Origin: Vibrio marinisediminis
GTDB lineage: Bacteria; Pseudomonadota; Gammaproteobacteria; Enterobacterales; Vibrionaceae
DNA: 64,000 nt
Reading direction: 5' to 3'
NCBI RefSeq assembly: GCF_014050145.1
Contig: NZ_JACFYF010000002.1
Location: 124,001 to 188,000, forward strand
This document shows positions 54,700 to 64,000 of the stretch, piece by piece (the stretch's first letter is position 1; the number at the start of each line of letters is the position of its first letter). The notes below the pieces were generated by a model. That model was not told the DNA's origin and did no database searches. It saw nothing but the letters and a program-made list of their open reading frames with translations. The position numbers were made by a program, and so were the translations under genes.

Positions 54700-56401
54700 C
54701 CTTTGTTCTTGGATATATTAATTCTATTTCACAGCCTTTTTGACTGGCTGTTTTGATAGTCAGTTGACCATTTAATCGGCTTGCTCGTTCGTGCATGATA
54801 GACAGACCATAATGATTCAATTTACCTTCTTGGCTTTCGATACCAACGCCATCATCAATAATTTTTATCACAACGTTACTCTGTTCTTCAGTACACAAAA
54901 CCTCAATCTTAGTCGCGTCGGCATGTTTGATGGCGTTAATCGCCGCCTCTCGAATGAGCTGCAACAGATGCACTTGCTCATGAGCATCGAACTCAACTGA
55001 AGAGAGTTCATTTACCAAAATAATATTAGCTGTCGTCTGCTCTTGCAGTTGCCGCAACACTTCTTTAAGAGTTGAGCCAAAGTTGCCTTCCTTTATAGAA
55101 AGCCTAAAGGTGGTCAGCAGTTCACGCAACTGAGTATAAGCACCTGATAATGCAGAATCTAAATCAGTAACAATATGATTTGCTTTATCTAAATTGGGCG
55201 TTGTTTCGAGGGTTTTCATTACCCGTTTTAGTAATGATACTTGAATTTTCAAATAGGACAGAGACTGCGCTAACGAATCGTGCAATTCTCGCGCGATCGT
55301 CGCGCGCTCTTCCAACAAAAGCAGTTGCTCAGTTTTTCTCTGAGCTTGGTTGTAGTAGACCGCTCGCGATAAAATTCGAACAAAATTATCAATTAAATCT
55401 TGGTCTGGACAGGGCAAATCCCAATTCCAATACAACTGCCCAAGGTGTTCACCGTCAAGCGTTAACGGTTGGCTTGATAAGTATTGCTCACTCACTTCAC
55501 CTTTGGTTAACACCAAGGGTTTTTCTGTGCTGTCACCTATTTCTAGTTTAACCGCACTCACTCCCTCAATACTGACAATATGGTTCAAGATGGCAGCAAA
55601 GTTATCGGGAGTGATGCGAGATGCGGTCAATTCACTGGAAGATTTATACAACACTTGTAGAGATTGATTCGCATGCTGCAGTTTGTGGGTCTTCTCATTG
55701 ACCGCTTTCTCTAAGCCTCGGTAATGTTTACCTAACTCTTTAGCTGTATTGTTGAAGGTTCTTGTGAGAATACCCATCTCATTGTCGCTGACGACATTCA
55801 GTTCAACATCAAAAGAGTGGGACTGTATCTGCTGACTGGCAACAACAAGGGCTTTTAAAGGGTGTACAATTTCTCTACGTACAAACAACACCACAAATAG
55901 ACTCGTGATCAAAATGCCGCCTAATCCCACAGCACCAATCCAAGCTAGCTCAACCAGCTTACGTTCAGAAAAGCCTTGTAACTTGAAAACAAATGCGTCG
56001 ATTTGCGCAACAAAAGTGGGCACTAACACCAAATACTCGGAGCGTTGTTCACTTTCCAATACATTTCTCAGCTCATGCCATCGCATGATTAACTGGTAGT
56101 AATCCCAAGTAATGTCATCTGGAACGTTCCAGTTTTGTAACGCTTTCATCGAAGGCGAATAGATTGAACGTTCAAATAAGTAAATATGTGAAGAAAAGTC
56201 ATGTGACTGCGATTGAATATCATGCGCGAGTCGGTAACTTTGCATGCGCATTGACCCTGCAACATTAAGTGCCTCCGCATCATTCAAACTTGATGCTAGT
56301 AGCACGAAGGCGTAACCAATCGTCGCCACGGAAAGTAACACAATCAAAGATAATGCCTTCGCTATCGTCCCAGTTACTGACTGTTTGATACTATTTAACA
56401 A
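54677..56401 (-). CDS. narQ: Nitrate/nitrite sensor histidine kinase NarQ
   Basis: 574-residue membrane kinase. TM1 (about 13-33), periplasmic nitrate-binding domain with the P-box VAGSMRMQSYRLAHD (about 45-58), TM2 (about 145-170), HAMP, central linker, then HisKA_3 with TIARELHDSLAQSLSYLKIQ (phospho-His about 373) and the ATPase box AINAIKHADATK with DDGVG. It starts at TTG 56401, with a GAGG site five bases upstream and no nearer ATG before the P-box. Pairs with NarP and faces napF. Confidence 0.93.
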   Translation of the reverse strand: MLNSIKQSVTGTIAKALSLIVLLSVATIGYAFVLLASSLNDAEALNVAGSMRMQSYRLAHDIQSQSHDFSSHIYLFERSIYSPSMKALQNWNVPDDITWDYYQLIMRWHELRNVLESEQRSEYLVLVPTFVAQIDAFVFKLQGFSERKLVELAWIGAVGLGGILITSLFVVLFVRREIVHPLKALVVASQQIQSHSFDVELNVVSDNEMGILTRTFNNTAKELGKHYRGLEKAVNEKTHKLQHANQSLQVLYKSSSELTASRITPDNFAAILNHIVSIEGVSAVKLEIGDSTEKPLVLTKGEVSEQYLSSQPLTLDGEHLGQLYWNWDLPCPDQDLIDNFVRILSRAVYYNQAQRKTEQLLLLEERATIARELHDSLAQSLSYLKIQVSLLKRVMKTLETTPNLDKANHIVTDLDSALSGAYTQLRELLTTFRLSIKEGNFGSTLKEVLRQLQEQTTANIILVNELSSVEFDAHEQVHLLQLIREAAINAIKHADATKIEVLCTEEQSNVVIKIIDDGVGIESQEGKLNHYGLSIMHERASRLNGQLTIKTASQKGCEIELIYPRTKDEDFDTM

Positions 56402-56637
56402 CCTTACCTCGAAAACAATATGGCGAGATTTCGCCTTTCTAGACTATTAATTAAGTAGCGCGTTACACAATATGTGATCAAAGCCATTTGAAATAGTTGA
56501 TCTAAAACAATATCCATCGCTAATTACCCCCTTTGAGGTATTTATACAAATATTTCAAATCCTACAATTTATGTATTGATAAATGAAAGGTTGTTAATGG
56601 CAATGTCCCATTCAACCGCGGTTTGGACTCCAGCTGA
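56402..56637. promoter_or_regulatory. narQ-nap divergent control region
   Basis: 236 bp. FNR-like TTGAT-CTAA-AACAA at 56497-56510 (9 of 10). NarP-like 7-2-7 palindrome TACCCCC-TT-TGAGGTA at 56525-56540. TACAAT at 56563-56568 as a -10 for napF (start near 56575). With that start the NarP site is centred near -42 and the FNR site near -71, similar in order to E. coli nap. Sites seen, function inferred. Confidence 0.55.
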
Positions 56638-57123
56638 ATGGTTGATCTTTCAAGAAGACGACTTTTTACCCGTAAAACGGCAAGTGAAGATACGTTACGC
56701 CTGCCTTGGTTGAACACGCCTAAATTTTTCACTGATCTATGTACACAATGTGGCGAATGCCTCAAAGCCTGTGAGACACAAATTATTGTCAAAGGTGATG
56801 GTGGGTTCCCTCAAGTTGATTTCACCATCGATGAATGTACGTTTTGCTACCAATGTGCCGATGCTTGTCCTGAACCTCTATTTTTGTCAAAACAGGAAGC
56901 GCCATGGCAAGCAAAAGCCAGTATCAATGAACAATGTTTAGCACAACGCAACGTTGAATGCCGCTCTTGTAGTGAAATGTGTGAGAGCGTCGCCATCCAA
57001 TTCCAATTGGAAGTGGGTCGGGTAGCACAACCAAAACTAGACACACAGCTGTGCAATGGATGCGGTGCTTGTGTGTCGGTATGCCCTACTTTGTCTATCA
57101 ATGTGAGCAATTTCGTCGTTTAA
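56638..57123 (+). CDS. napF: NapF ferredoxin-type accessory protein
   Basis: 161-residue cytoplasmic iron-sulfur protein for periplasmic nitrate reductase maturation. Three [4Fe-4S]-type Cys blocks: CTQCGECLKAC, CTFCYQCADAC and CNGCGACVSVC. ATG 56638 (MVDLSRRRLFTRK) matches the family start. First gene of napFDABC. Confidence 0.95.
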   Translation: MVDLSRRRLFTRKTASEDTLRLPWLNTPKFFTDLCTQCGECLKACETQIIVKGDGGFPQVDFTIDECTFCYQCADACPEPLFLSKQEAPWQAKASINEQCLAQRNVECRSCSEMCESVAIQFQLEVGRVAQPKLDTQLCNGCGACVSVCPTLSINVSNFVV

Positions 57124-57151
57124 GACGAATCTAAAAAAACGAGAGCAGATA

Positions 57152-57457
57152 ATGCCACAAATTGAAGTTCATATATCGAGTTTGATTGTCCATGTCGTGC
57201 CAGAGCACATGGATGCCGTCAAAGCTCAGATCAGTCAAATCGACAATGCAGAAATTTATGGGGAAAGCCCTGAAGGCAAGCTTGTCGTCGTTCTTGAAAC
57301 CCAGACTCATGGGTTTATCACTGATGTTATCGAAAAAATTACTAACTTTGCACATGTTGTCAGCACAGTGATGGTCTATCACCAAATCGAAACTGAGCTT
57401 GACGACTGTGAACAAAACACTGGAACACAACATTCCCAAGTAGAGGGTGAAGCATGA
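57152..57457 (+). CDS. napD: NapD, chaperone for NapA
   Basis: 101-residue cytoplasmic protein that binds the NapA Tat leader to control its folding and export. The family pattern [41 protein letters not shown] is visible. The stop overlaps the napA start by 4 bp. Confidence 0.94.
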   Translation: MPQIEVHISSLIVHVVPEHMDAVKAQISQIDNAEIYGESPEGKLVVVLETQTHGFITDVIEKITNFAHVVSTVMVYHQIETELDDCEQNTGTQHSQVEGEA

Positions 57458-59943
57458 AAATGACAAGACGCGCGTTTGTTAAGGCAAACGCAGCTGCATC
57501 AGCGGCCGCAGTAGCAGGCATATCGCTCCCTGCAACCGCCACCAATCTGATTGCCAGCTCAGACCAAACAAAAATAACCTGGGACAAGGCTCCTTGTCGT
57601 TTCTGCGGTACTGGCTGTTCGGTACTAGTAGGCACACAAAATGGTAAAGTCGTAGCGACTCAAGGTGACCCTGAGTCACCTGTAAACAAGGGACTGAACT
57701 GTATTAAGGGCTACTTCTTATCCAAGATCATGTACGGGAACGACCGCCTAACCCAACCTCTACTTCGTATGAAAGATGGCAAATACGATAAAGACGGTGA
57801 ATTTGCTCCTGTATCATGGGATGTCGCGTTTGACACCATGGCAGAGAAATGGAAAGCCTCTTTAGCGAAAAAAGGACCAACGAGCATCGGTATGTTTGGT
57901 TCTGGTCAGTGGACCGTAATGGAAGGTTATGCGGCATCAAAATTGATGAAGGCAGGCTTCCGCTCTAATAACATTGACCCAAATGCTCGTCACTGCATGG
58001 CATCAGCCGTTGTTGGTTTCATGCGTGCATTTGGTATTGATGAACCAATGGGTTGTTACGATGACTTTGAGCACGCAGATGCATTTGTACTGTGGGGCTC
58101 TAACATGGCTGAGATGCACCCTGTACTATGGACACGCATTGCTGACCGCCGTTTAAGTCACCCTCATGTCAAAGTTAATGTCCTGTCTACCTACTACCAC
58201 CGCTCATTTGAACTTGCGGATGATGGTTACATTTTTAATCCTCAATCCGATCTTGCGATTGCAAACTTCATCGCTAACTACATCATTGAAAATGATGCGG
58301 TAAATTGGGATTTCGTTAACAAGCACACAAACTTCACTCAAACCGATATTGATATTGGCTACGGTTTGCGTGATGACAACCCGCTACAAGTTAAAGCGAA
58401 GAATCCAAACTCAGGCAAACAAACGCCTATTACGTTTGAAGAGTACAAAAAGTCTGTTGCACCTTACACCGTTGAGAAGGCATCAGAAATTTCCGGTGTT
58501 GATGAAGACAAGCTGATCAAACTCGCGAAACAATACGCGGATCCAAATACCAAAGTCATGTCACTTTGGACCATGGGCATGAACCAACATACTCGCGGCG
58601 TATGGATGAATGGCTTAGTTTATAACCTTCACCTACTAACTGGTAAAATTGCCACGCCAGGCAACAGCCCATTCTCACTAACGGGTCAGCCTTCTGCATG
58701 TGGTACCGCTCGTGAAGTGGGTACCTTTGCTCACCGTTTACCGGCAGATATGGTGGTTAAAAATCCAAAACACCGCAAAATTGCAGAAAAGATCTGGAAC
58801 CTACCTGAAGGTACCATTCCACCAAAACCAGGGTTCCACGCCGTTTTACAAGATCGCATGCTAAACGATGGCGTACTGAACTGTTACTGGGTTCAATGTA
58901 CAAACAACCTGCAAGCGGGTCCAAACATTAACGGCGAGCGCTTACCAGGTTACCGTAACCCAGAGAACTTTATTGTGGTATCTGACCCATACCCGACAGC
59001 GACAGCTCAAGCCGCTGACCTTGTTCTTCCAACCGCAATGTGGATTGAAAAAGAAGGCGCATACGGCAACGCAGAGCGACGCACACAAGCTTGGTACCAA
59101 CAAGTTGAGACCGTCGGAGATGCGAAGTCTGACCTTTGGCAGCTTGTTGAGTTCTCTAAGCGCTTTAAAATCGAAGAAGTGTGGCCAGAAGAGCTGCTTG
59201 CCAAAGCACCTGAATTCCGCGGCAAAACCATGTACGACGTGTTATTCAAAAATGGTCAAGTTGACAAATTCCCGATCGAAGAAGCTCGTGAGCTGAACGA
59301 TGACGCGCATCACTTTGGTTTCTACCTACAAAAAGGCTTGTTTGAAGAGTACGCAGAATTTGGTCGTGGACACGGACATGACTTAGCTCCGTACGATGTT
59401 TATCACCAAGTTCGTGGTTTACGTTGGCCAGTTGTCGATGGCAAAGAGACTCTGTGGCGCTTCAAAGAAGGCTCTGACCCTTATGCCAAAGCAGGTACTG
59501 GTTGGGACTTCTACGGCAACAAAGATGGCAAAGCAAAAATCATCTCAGCCCCATACGAAGCGCCACCAGAAGTGCCAAACGAAGAGTTCGATATGTGGCT
59601 TTGTACAGGGCGTGTACTTGAACACTGGCATACAGGCAGTATGACACGCCGCGTACCAGAGCTTTATAAAGCGGTACCAGATGCAGTGTGTTACATGCAC
59701 CCAGATGACGCTAAAGCTCGTAACGTTCGCCGTGGTGAAGAAGTACTGATGGCAAACAAACGTGGTGAAGTACGTGTACGCATAGAAACTCGCGGACGTA
59801 ACCGCCCACCACAAGGACTTGTGTTCGTGCCATTCTTTGACGCGCGCATTCTGATTAACAAGTTGATCCTCGATGCGACTGACCCACTTTCAAAGCAAAC
59901 TGACTTTAAAAAGTGCCCAGTCAAGATCACCAAGATCGCTTAA
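57454..59943 (+). CDS. napA: Periplasmic nitrate reductase catalytic subunit NapA
   Basis: 829 residues. Tat signal [22 protein letters not shown] (twin Arg), cleaved near ATA. An N-terminal [4Fe-4S] cluster site [13 protein letters not shown]...CIKGYFLSK (about 48-90) and bis-MGD Mo domains follow; the Mo-coordinating Cys is in [12 protein letters not shown] (about 200). Length matches the family (828). It reduces nitrate to nitrite in the periplasm with electrons from NapB/NapC. Confidence 0.98.
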   Translation: MKMTRRAFVKANAAASAAAVAGISLPATATNLIASSDQTKITWDKAPCRFCGTGCSVLVGTQNGKVVATQGDPESPVNKGLNCIKGYFLSKIMYGNDRLTQPLLRMKDGKYDKDGEFAPVSWDVAFDTMAEKWKASLAKKGPTSIGMFGSGQWTVMEGYAASKLMKAGFRSNNIDPNARHCMASAVVGFMRAFGIDEPMGCYDDFEHADAFVLWGSNMAEMHPVLWTRIADRRLSHPHVKVNVLSTYYHRSFELADDGYIFNPQSDLAIANFIANYIIENDAVNWDFVNKHTNFTQTDIDIGYGLRDDNPLQVKAKNPNSGKQTPITFEEYKKSVAPYTVEKASEISGVDEDKLIKLAKQYADPNTKVMSLWTMGMNQHTRGVWMNGLVYNLHLLTGKIATPGNSPFSLTGQPSACGTAREVGTFAHRLPADMVVKNPKHRKIAEKIWNLPEGTIPPKPGFHAVLQDRMLNDGVLNCYWVQCTNNLQAGPNINGERLPGYRNPENFIVVSDPYPTATAQAADLVLPTAMWIEKEGAYGNAERRTQAWYQQVETVGDAKSDLWQLVEFSKRFKIEEVWPEELLAKAPEFRGKTMYDVLFKNGQVDKFPIEEARELNDDAHHFGFYLQKGLFEEYAEFGRGHGHDLAPYDVYHQVRGLRWPVVDGKETLWRFKEGSDPYAKAGTGWDFYGNKDGKAKIISAPYEAPPEVPNEEFDMWLCTGRVLEHWHTGSMTRRVPELYKAVPDAVCYMHPDDAKARNVRRGEEVLMANKRGEVRVRIETRGRNRPPQGLVFVPFFDARILINKLILDATDPLSKQTDFKKCPVKITKIA

Positions 59944-60008
59944 CTCATACGTAGGTCGTGCCCCGCACGACCTGATCAGAATTTAGCCTTGTTGGCGGAG
60001 AAGTTAAA

Positions 60009-60464
60009 ATGAAAAAACTATTAATTGCGCTATTTGCGCTGGGTGCTGTACTGAGTGGTAGCGCACTAGCCGAACTCAATAACCCTGGTGGTAACGGTGG
60101 TCTAGAATCATTGCGTGGTGCAACTGAACTGGAAGATACACGCCCAGCAGATGATTTTAAGAAGTACCCAAAAGAGCAACCGCTTGAAAGTAGCTTTGTC
60201 TACCAGCCACCATTGATCCCACATAGTATTCGCAACTATGAAGTATCACTAAACGCGAACAAATGTTTGTCGTGCCATAGCTGGAAAAAAGCGAAAGAAG
60301 AAGGGGCGACAAAAATTAGTGTAACTCACTATGTTAACCGCGAAGACGCTGTTCTGGCGGATATGTCTCCACGACGTTACTTCTGCTTACAGTGTCACGT
60401 ACCTCAAGCCGAGGCGACACCGCTAGTAGGAAATGATTTCGAACGTGTTCAATCGCTGAAATAG
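60009..60464 (+). CDS. napB: NapB diheme cytochrome subunit
   Basis: 151 residues with a signal peptide (1-21, ending ALA). Two CxxCH heme sites (CLSCH about 91, CLQCH about 128) and conserved His residues for axial ligation. Receives electrons from NapC and passes them to NapA. It lies 65 bp after napA. Confidence 0.96.
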   Translation: MKKLLIALFALGAVLSGSALAELNNPGGNGGLESLRGATELEDTRPADDFKKYPKEQPLESSFVYQPPLIPHSIRNYEVSLNANKCLSCHSWKKAKEEGATKISVTHYVNREDAVLADMSPRRYFCLQCHVPQAEATPLVGNDFERVQSLK

Positions 60465-60493
60465 CCTACACAGACGATTAACGAGGTTAATAT

Positions 60494-61072
60494 ATGAAAT
60501 TATTGAAAGCGTTTTGGAAGCGACTAACTCGCCCAAGTAAAGCAGCCGTTGGTATTGTGCTATTTATGGGCTTTTCTGGTGGTCTTCTATTCTGGGGCGC
60601 GTTTAACACCGGAATGGAGGCAACCAACACTGAAGAGTTTTGTTCGGGTTGTCACGCACCAATTGTTGCTGAAATCAAAGAGACTATTCACTACTCAAAC
60701 CGCTCTGGTGTTCGTGCTATCTGTTCTGATTGTCACGTTCCACACGAATGGACTGATAAGATTATTCGTAAAGTTCAGGCTTCAAAGGAACTGTTTGCTC
60801 ACTACGTAACAGGTACCATCGATACGCCTGAAAAGTTCCGAGAACGTCGTGGTCATCTTGCCGAACGAGAATGGGCAAGAATGAAAGGAAACGACTCCTT
60901 AGAGTGTCGTAACTGTCATGAATTCGACTATATGGATTTCTCACAGCAAGGTTCTCGAAGCGCAAAACAGCACTCTACAGCCCTTGCTAATGGGGAAAAA
61001 ACTTGTGTTGATTGCCACAAAGGCATCGCCCACAAACTTCCAGATATGGAAGGTGTAGAAGGCTGGCAATAA
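60494..61072 (+). CDS. napC: NapC membrane tetraheme cytochrome
   Basis: 192 residues with an N-terminal TM anchor (about 18-38) and four CxxCH sites (CSGCH, CSDCH, CRNCH, CVDCH). It takes electrons from quinol and passes them to NapB. It ends 10 bp before the small TM protein gene. Confidence 0.96.
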   Translation: MKLLKAFWKRLTRPSKAAVGIVLFMGFSGGLLFWGAFNTGMEATNTEEFCSGCHAPIVAEIKETIHYSNRSGVRAICSDCHVPHEWTDKIIRKVQASKELFAHYVTGTIDTPEKFRERRGHLAEREWARMKGNDSLECRNCHEFDYMDFSQQGSRSAKQHSTALANGEKTCVDCHKGIAHKLPDMEGVEGWQ

Positions 61073-61082
61073 GGAGCACAGT

Positions 61083-61223
61083 ATGAGTACATTAGAATCT
61101 GTTATTTGGCACGTACTGGGTTATAGCGCGATGCCAGTGATCATTTTATCAGGCTTTGCGGTCGTTGCCGCCATTTGCGTCTGGATGCTATCAATGAGCA
61201 AAGACAAAGAGCTCGACGAATAG
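61083..61223 (+). CDS. TIGR02808-type 46-residue single-TM protein (nap-linked)
   Basis: MSTLESVIWHVLGYSAMP... to KDKELDE, with one hydrophobic helix (about 15-38) and an acidic tail. AAGGAG ribosome site and 10-bp spacing to napC place it in the nap operon. The TIGR02808 family is known from Vibrio and Photobacterium near nap genes; its function is unknown. It may be a small subunit or stabiliser of the NapC complex. Confidence 0.85.
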   Translation: MSTLESVIWHVLGYSAMPVIILSGFAVVAAICVWMLSMSKDKELDE

Positions 61224-61235
61224 AACTGATAAAAC

Positions 61236-61273
61236 AAAAAAGCCAGCCCATTTAAATGTGGCTGGCTTTTTTT
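61236..61273. terminator. Bidirectional terminator
   Basis: AAAAAGCCAGCC / GGCTGGCTTTTT long stem with a palindromic interior (ATTTAAAT) and T-runs, between the convergent nap operon and the lipid A gene block. Confidence 0.92.
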
Positions 61274-61287
61274 ATGTTCAAACCTGA

Positions 61288-62037
61288 TTAGTGGTTAGCA
61301 AGAATAGCTCTTACCGCCTCTAAATCTTCTGGCGTATCGACCCCAGCCGCCGGCGCTTCTTTAGCAACAGCAACATGAATCTTTTCACCATACCAAAGCA
61401 CTCGCAATTGCTCTAAACATTCAATCTTCTCTAGCGCACTTGCCTGCCAGTTGATGTATGTATTAATAAAACCCGCACGATATGCATAAATACCGATATG
61501 GCGCAGCAACGGCTGAGCAACGGTATTGTTGTTAGCGAAATTATCGCGGTCCCATGGGATCGTGGCACGACTAAAATACATGGCGTAGCCATCTTTATCG
61601 GTCAGAACCTTTACCGCATTGGGATTAAACACTTCCGCTTCATCTGTAATTTCTACGGCTAATGTAGCCATCGGTGCTTGGCTATTCGCTAAGTTATCCG
61701 CAACTTGAGCAATGATTGCTGGCGGGATTAATGGCTCATCCCCTTGTACATTGACGATGATATGATCATCAGCAATGCCCATTAATTTAACCACTTCAGC
61801 CAGACGTTCAGTACCTGACTCATGATCAGGGGATGTCATACAAACTTGTGCACCAAACGCTTTGGCCGCTTTTTCTACCCGCTCGTCATCCGTCGCGATA
61901 ATGACATTATCAGCACCGGCTTGAATGGATTGTTCGTAGACCCACTGAATCATTGGCTTACCAGCGATATCAGCTAACGGCTTACCTGGCAAGCGTGTAG
62001 ATTGATAACGAGCTGGAATAACAACCGTAAACGACAT
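61288..62037 (-). CDS. kdsB: 3-deoxy-manno-octulosonate cytidylyltransferase
   Basis: 249-residue cytosolic enzyme activating Kdo with CTP for lipopolysaccharide core assembly. Typical N-terminus [33 protein letters not shown] and [15 protein letters not shown]. Its start shares bases with the ycaR stop (TAATG), last gene of the msbA-lpxK-ycaR-kdsB set. Confidence 0.97.
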   Translation of the reverse strand: MSFTVVIPARYQSTRLPGKPLADIAGKPMIQWVYEQSIQAGADNVIIATDDERVEKAAKAFGAQVCMTSPDHESGTERLAEVVKLMGIADDHIIVNVQGDEPLIPPAIIAQVADNLANSQAPMATLAVEITDEAEVFNPNAVKVLTDKDGYAMYFSRATIPWDRDNFANNNTVAQPLLRHIGIYAYRAGFINTYINWQASALEKIECLEQLRVLWYGEKIHVAVAKEAPAAGVDTPEDLEAVRAILANH

Positions 62038-62216
62038 TATCTGCCCTCATCCATGCTCATAGTACGTGCTTCTGGCTCAAGCAGTACCGGAATACCTTCT
62101 TTAATCGGATAAGCAAGACGGTCTGCCTTACAAATCAACTCTTGGTTATCTTTGTCATAAGTCAGTTTGCTTTTGCATACTGGGCACGCAACGATTTCAA
62201 GCAGACGGTGATCCAT
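62037..62216 (-). CDS. ycaR: Trm112/YcaR family small protein
   Basis: 59 residues, [18 protein letters not shown]...[20 protein letters not shown], the Trm112-like zinc-ribbon fold with CPVC and a later single Cys. The usual fourth Cys is absent, as in many bacterial members. It overlaps the lpxK end by 20 bp and the kdsB start by 1 bp. Role unclear; conserved in this lipid A block. Confidence 0.93.
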   Translation of the reverse strand: MDHRLLEIVACPVCKSKLTYDKDNQELICKADRLAYPIKEGIPVLLEPEARTMSMDEGR

Positions 62217-63204
62217 AATGTTCCTTTGTTTGTTTAATTCGTTCTAAGATACGGTTCTCATCATGTTGTGAGAAGCTGGCAGAAACAGGCAAATACCACC
62301 AATTTTCCTCAGCGCACTCGGTACATTTAACCGCGTCTTTTTCTGTCATGATGAGATGTTTACCACGAGAAGCTAACTCTGCCAATTGTGATAATTGAAA
62401 ATCTTGGTGGTCCGCAAACCCTTGGCAATGTACAGGCTCAGCGCCTAATTGCTTTAATGTATTGAAAAATCTTGGCGGGTGACCAATGCCAGCCATCGCA
62501 ACCAACTGTTTCAGTTGACTGACAGGCATTTGCTCACGCGTTTTCAGGTTAACGGCTAAGCTCGGTTGTAGCGTCATTGCCGCTTCGTTCTCCTCAGCTT
62601 GACCACCATTGTTAATAATAAAATCGACTTCTTTTAAGCGCTCAAGCCCTTCACGCAGCGGTCCTAATGGGATCAATTGCTTATTACCAAAGCGACGCTT
62701 ACCGTCGACCACGGCAAACTCAATATCGCGTTCTAATGCGTAATGCTGTAAACCATCATCTGTAATGATTATATCCACCCCTAATGGCAACAATGCTTGT
62801 ACCGCTTTGGCTCGTACAGGGTCAACCGCAACTGGGGCTTTGGTCCGTTTATAAATCAGCTTTGGTTCATCACCACAATGGGAAGTTGACGTTAGATCAT
62901 CGACTAATAGAGGGTAGCTCGGTGCCTTCGCGCCATAACCACGAGAGACAACACCCGGTGTGTACCCTAGCGATTGCAGTTTCTCTACCAGCCAGATCAC
63001 TACGGGGGTCTTCCCATTGCCACCAGCCGTTATATTGCCAACGACAATTACAGGAACAGGGGCGCGATAAGCTTCTTTATTGCCCGTTTGGTAGCTTTGA
63101 CGTCGTGAGCGGCTGATCATGCCAAACAGTTTACTCAGTGGCCACAAAAGTGGCCACAGCAAGTATTTGAAAGGATGGTTTTCAAACCAGATTTTTTCAA
63201 TCAC
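62197..63204 (-). CDS. lpxK: Tetraacyldisaccharide 4'-kinase
   Basis: 335-residue inner-membrane-associated kinase that phosphorylates the lipid A disaccharide. N-terminal hydrophobic segment, P-loop [17 protein letters not shown] (about 57-73), and DDGLQHYAL. It starts at GTG 63204 ([14 protein letters not shown]), three bases after the msbA stop; the family start agrees. Confidence 0.96.
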   Translation of the reverse strand: MIEKIWFENHPFKYLLWPLLWPLSKLFGMISRSRRQSYQTGNKEAYRAPVPVIVVGNITAGGNGKTPVVIWLVEKLQSLGYTPGVVSRGYGAKAPSYPLLVDDLTSTSHCGDEPKLIYKRTKAPVAVDPVRAKAVQALLPLGVDIIITDDGLQHYALERDIEFAVVDGKRRFGNKQLIPLGPLREGLERLKEVDFIINNGGQAEENEAAMTLQPSLAVNLKTREQMPVSQLKQLVAMAGIGHPPRFFNTLKQLGAEPVHCQGFADHQDFQLSQLAELASRGKHLIMTEKDAVKCTECAEENWWYLPVSASFSQHDENRILERIKQTKEHYGSPSA

Positions 63205-63207
63205 GGT

Positions 63208-64000
63208 TTAGCCGCCAAATTGAATTCGATGCAGTTGAGAGTATGCACCGTCTGGAATGGCAATTAGCTCTTGGTGGCTACCACGCTCAATGATTTCACC
63301 TTCATCAACCACTAGGATTTGATCGGCTTTTTCAATGGTGGATAGGCGGTGCGCAATTACAAGCACAGTTTTGTCTTTTTGCAGTTCATCTAACGCGGCT
63401 TGAATCGCTTTCTCTGATTCAGTATCCAGTGCTGATGTCGCTTCATCCAAAATCAATACGGGTGCGTCACGTAACAATGCACGAGCAATGGCGATACGTT
63501 GGCGTTGACCGCCAGACAAGCTTGCGCCATTTTCACCAATCACCGTATCCAAACCGTCATCCATCTTGTCGATAAAGTCCATTGCATGGGCAAGTCGAGC
63601 GGCGTGCTCAATTTGTTCACGGCTGTACTCTTCAGTCGCGGCATAAGCAATATTGTTCGCGATGGTATCGTTAAATAAGTGCACGTTCTGCGATACTAGC
63701 GCAAAGTGACTACGAAGATTTGATAGCTTGTAATCACGCACATCATGTTCATCTAGGCTGATCGAGCCAGAATCAACATCATAGAAACGGGTAAACAAGT
63801 TCGCAATGGTACTTTTACCAGAGCCTGAACGCCCAACCAATGCCAAGGTTTTGCCTTGTGGGATGGTAAACGAAACATTGGATAGTGCTGGCTTTTCTTT
63901 GCCTTGGTAGGTGAATGTCACATCCTTCACTTCAACAACACCACGAGCGTTATCACATTCAAACTTACCGTTATCTTGCTCTGTTTCGAGATCCATCAAA
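63208..64000 (-). CDS. msbA: Lipid A export ATP-binding/permease MsbA (5' end cut by window)
   Basis: The 264 visible residues are the nucleotide-binding domain. Walker [12 protein letters not shown], signature [15 protein letters not shown], Walker [16 protein letters not shown], switch His in [13 protein letters not shown]. The membrane domain lies beyond the window end. It flips lipid A-core across the inner membrane. Its stop is 3 bases before the lpxK start, confirming the msbA-lpxK operon. Confidence 0.95.
   Translation of the reverse strand, partial: LMDLETEQDNGKFECDNARGVVEVKDVTFTYQGKEKPALSNVSFTIPQGKTLALVGRSGSGKSTIANLFTRFYDVDSGSISLDEHDVRDYKLSNLRSHFALVSQNVHLFNDTIANNIAYAATEEYSREQIEHAARLAHAMDFIDKMDDGLDTVIGENGASLSGGQRQRIAIARALLRDAPVLILDEATSALDTESEKAIQAALDELQKDKTVLVIAHRLSTIEKADQILVVDEGEIIERGSHQELIAIPDGAYSQLHRIQFGG

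Noticed and set aside
1-64000. tRNA, rRNA, CRISPR, integron, IS element or prophage
   Set aside because: None seen on reading both strands: no transposase or integrase frame, no regular repeat-spacer pattern, no recognisable tRNA cloverleaf or rRNA sequence.

Overview
The window looks like a stretch of a Vibrio (or very close Vibrionaceae) chromosome. The reasons are the family content (CCGSCS-motif and TIGR02808 small proteins, DUF3360 protein beside pflB, YfbU), gene blocks typical of the genus (msbA-lpxK-ycaR-kdsB, prkA-yeaH-spoVR, narQP/napFDABC), the moderate GC content and the abundant bidirectional hairpin terminators. I see no tRNA, rRNA, CRISPR array, insertion sequence, integron or prophage. 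It reads as core and lineage-specific chromosome, with both end genes (hrpA, msbA) cut by the window.

Layout. 1-9.7 kb: hrpA helicase (partial), an outer-membrane MipA/OmpV-type barrel, a three-gene run (unknown acidic protein, PhoD-like phosphatase, TerB-like protein), a DEDDh exonuclease and a CHASE-GGDEF diguanylate cyclase. 9.9-15.5 kb: an unusual chaperone cluster (DUF2760 membrane protein plus two divergent Hsp70 proteins) preceded by a good match to a sigma-32 heat-shock promoter. 15.5-26.7 kb: a structured intergenic element, a small secreted Cys protein beside dsbA, a Tag glycosylase, an SDS-type alkyl sulfatase with a small secreted partner, an RRM protein, small membrane proteins, a 53-aa CCGSCS protein, and a PhnD-type binding protein paired with a hybrid histidine kinase.

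26.8-33.6 kb: a tightly packed seven-gene operon (secreted repeat-like protein, MacB/LolD-type ATPase, MacB/FtsX-type permease, LolA-like periplasmic protein, outer-membrane barrel, LytS-type kinase, LytTR regulator). The gene set suggests a self-regulated trans-envelope transport or lipoprotein-handling pathway. It is the best candidate here for an undescribed system. 34-39 kb: a secreted purple-acid-phosphatase-like enzyme and a basic-amino-acid ABC transporter whose operon carries a palindromic repeat. 39-45.7 kb: anaerobic pyruvate metabolism (pflB, pflA) with a DUF3360 transporter in the place where focA sits in E. coli, and an LpxR-type lipid A deacylase between pflB and pflA.

45.7-54 kb: a secreted Ntn-hydrolase (penicillin V acylase type), an orphan ECF-type permease, yfbU, an unknown periplasmic protein and prkA-yeaH-spoVR. 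54-61.2 kb: the nitrate module, narQP divergent from napFDABC, with FNR- and NarP-like sites in the shared control region and a 46-aa single-TM protein closing the operon. 61.2-64 kb: lipid A/Kdo genes kdsB, ycaR, lpxK and msbA.

Common themes are envelope and lipid A remodelling (msbA, lpxK, kdsB, LpxR, MipA-type barrel, the seven-gene operon) and anaerobic respiration or fermentation (nap, pfl, predicted FNR sites). All functions are inferred from reading the sequence; no database search was run.
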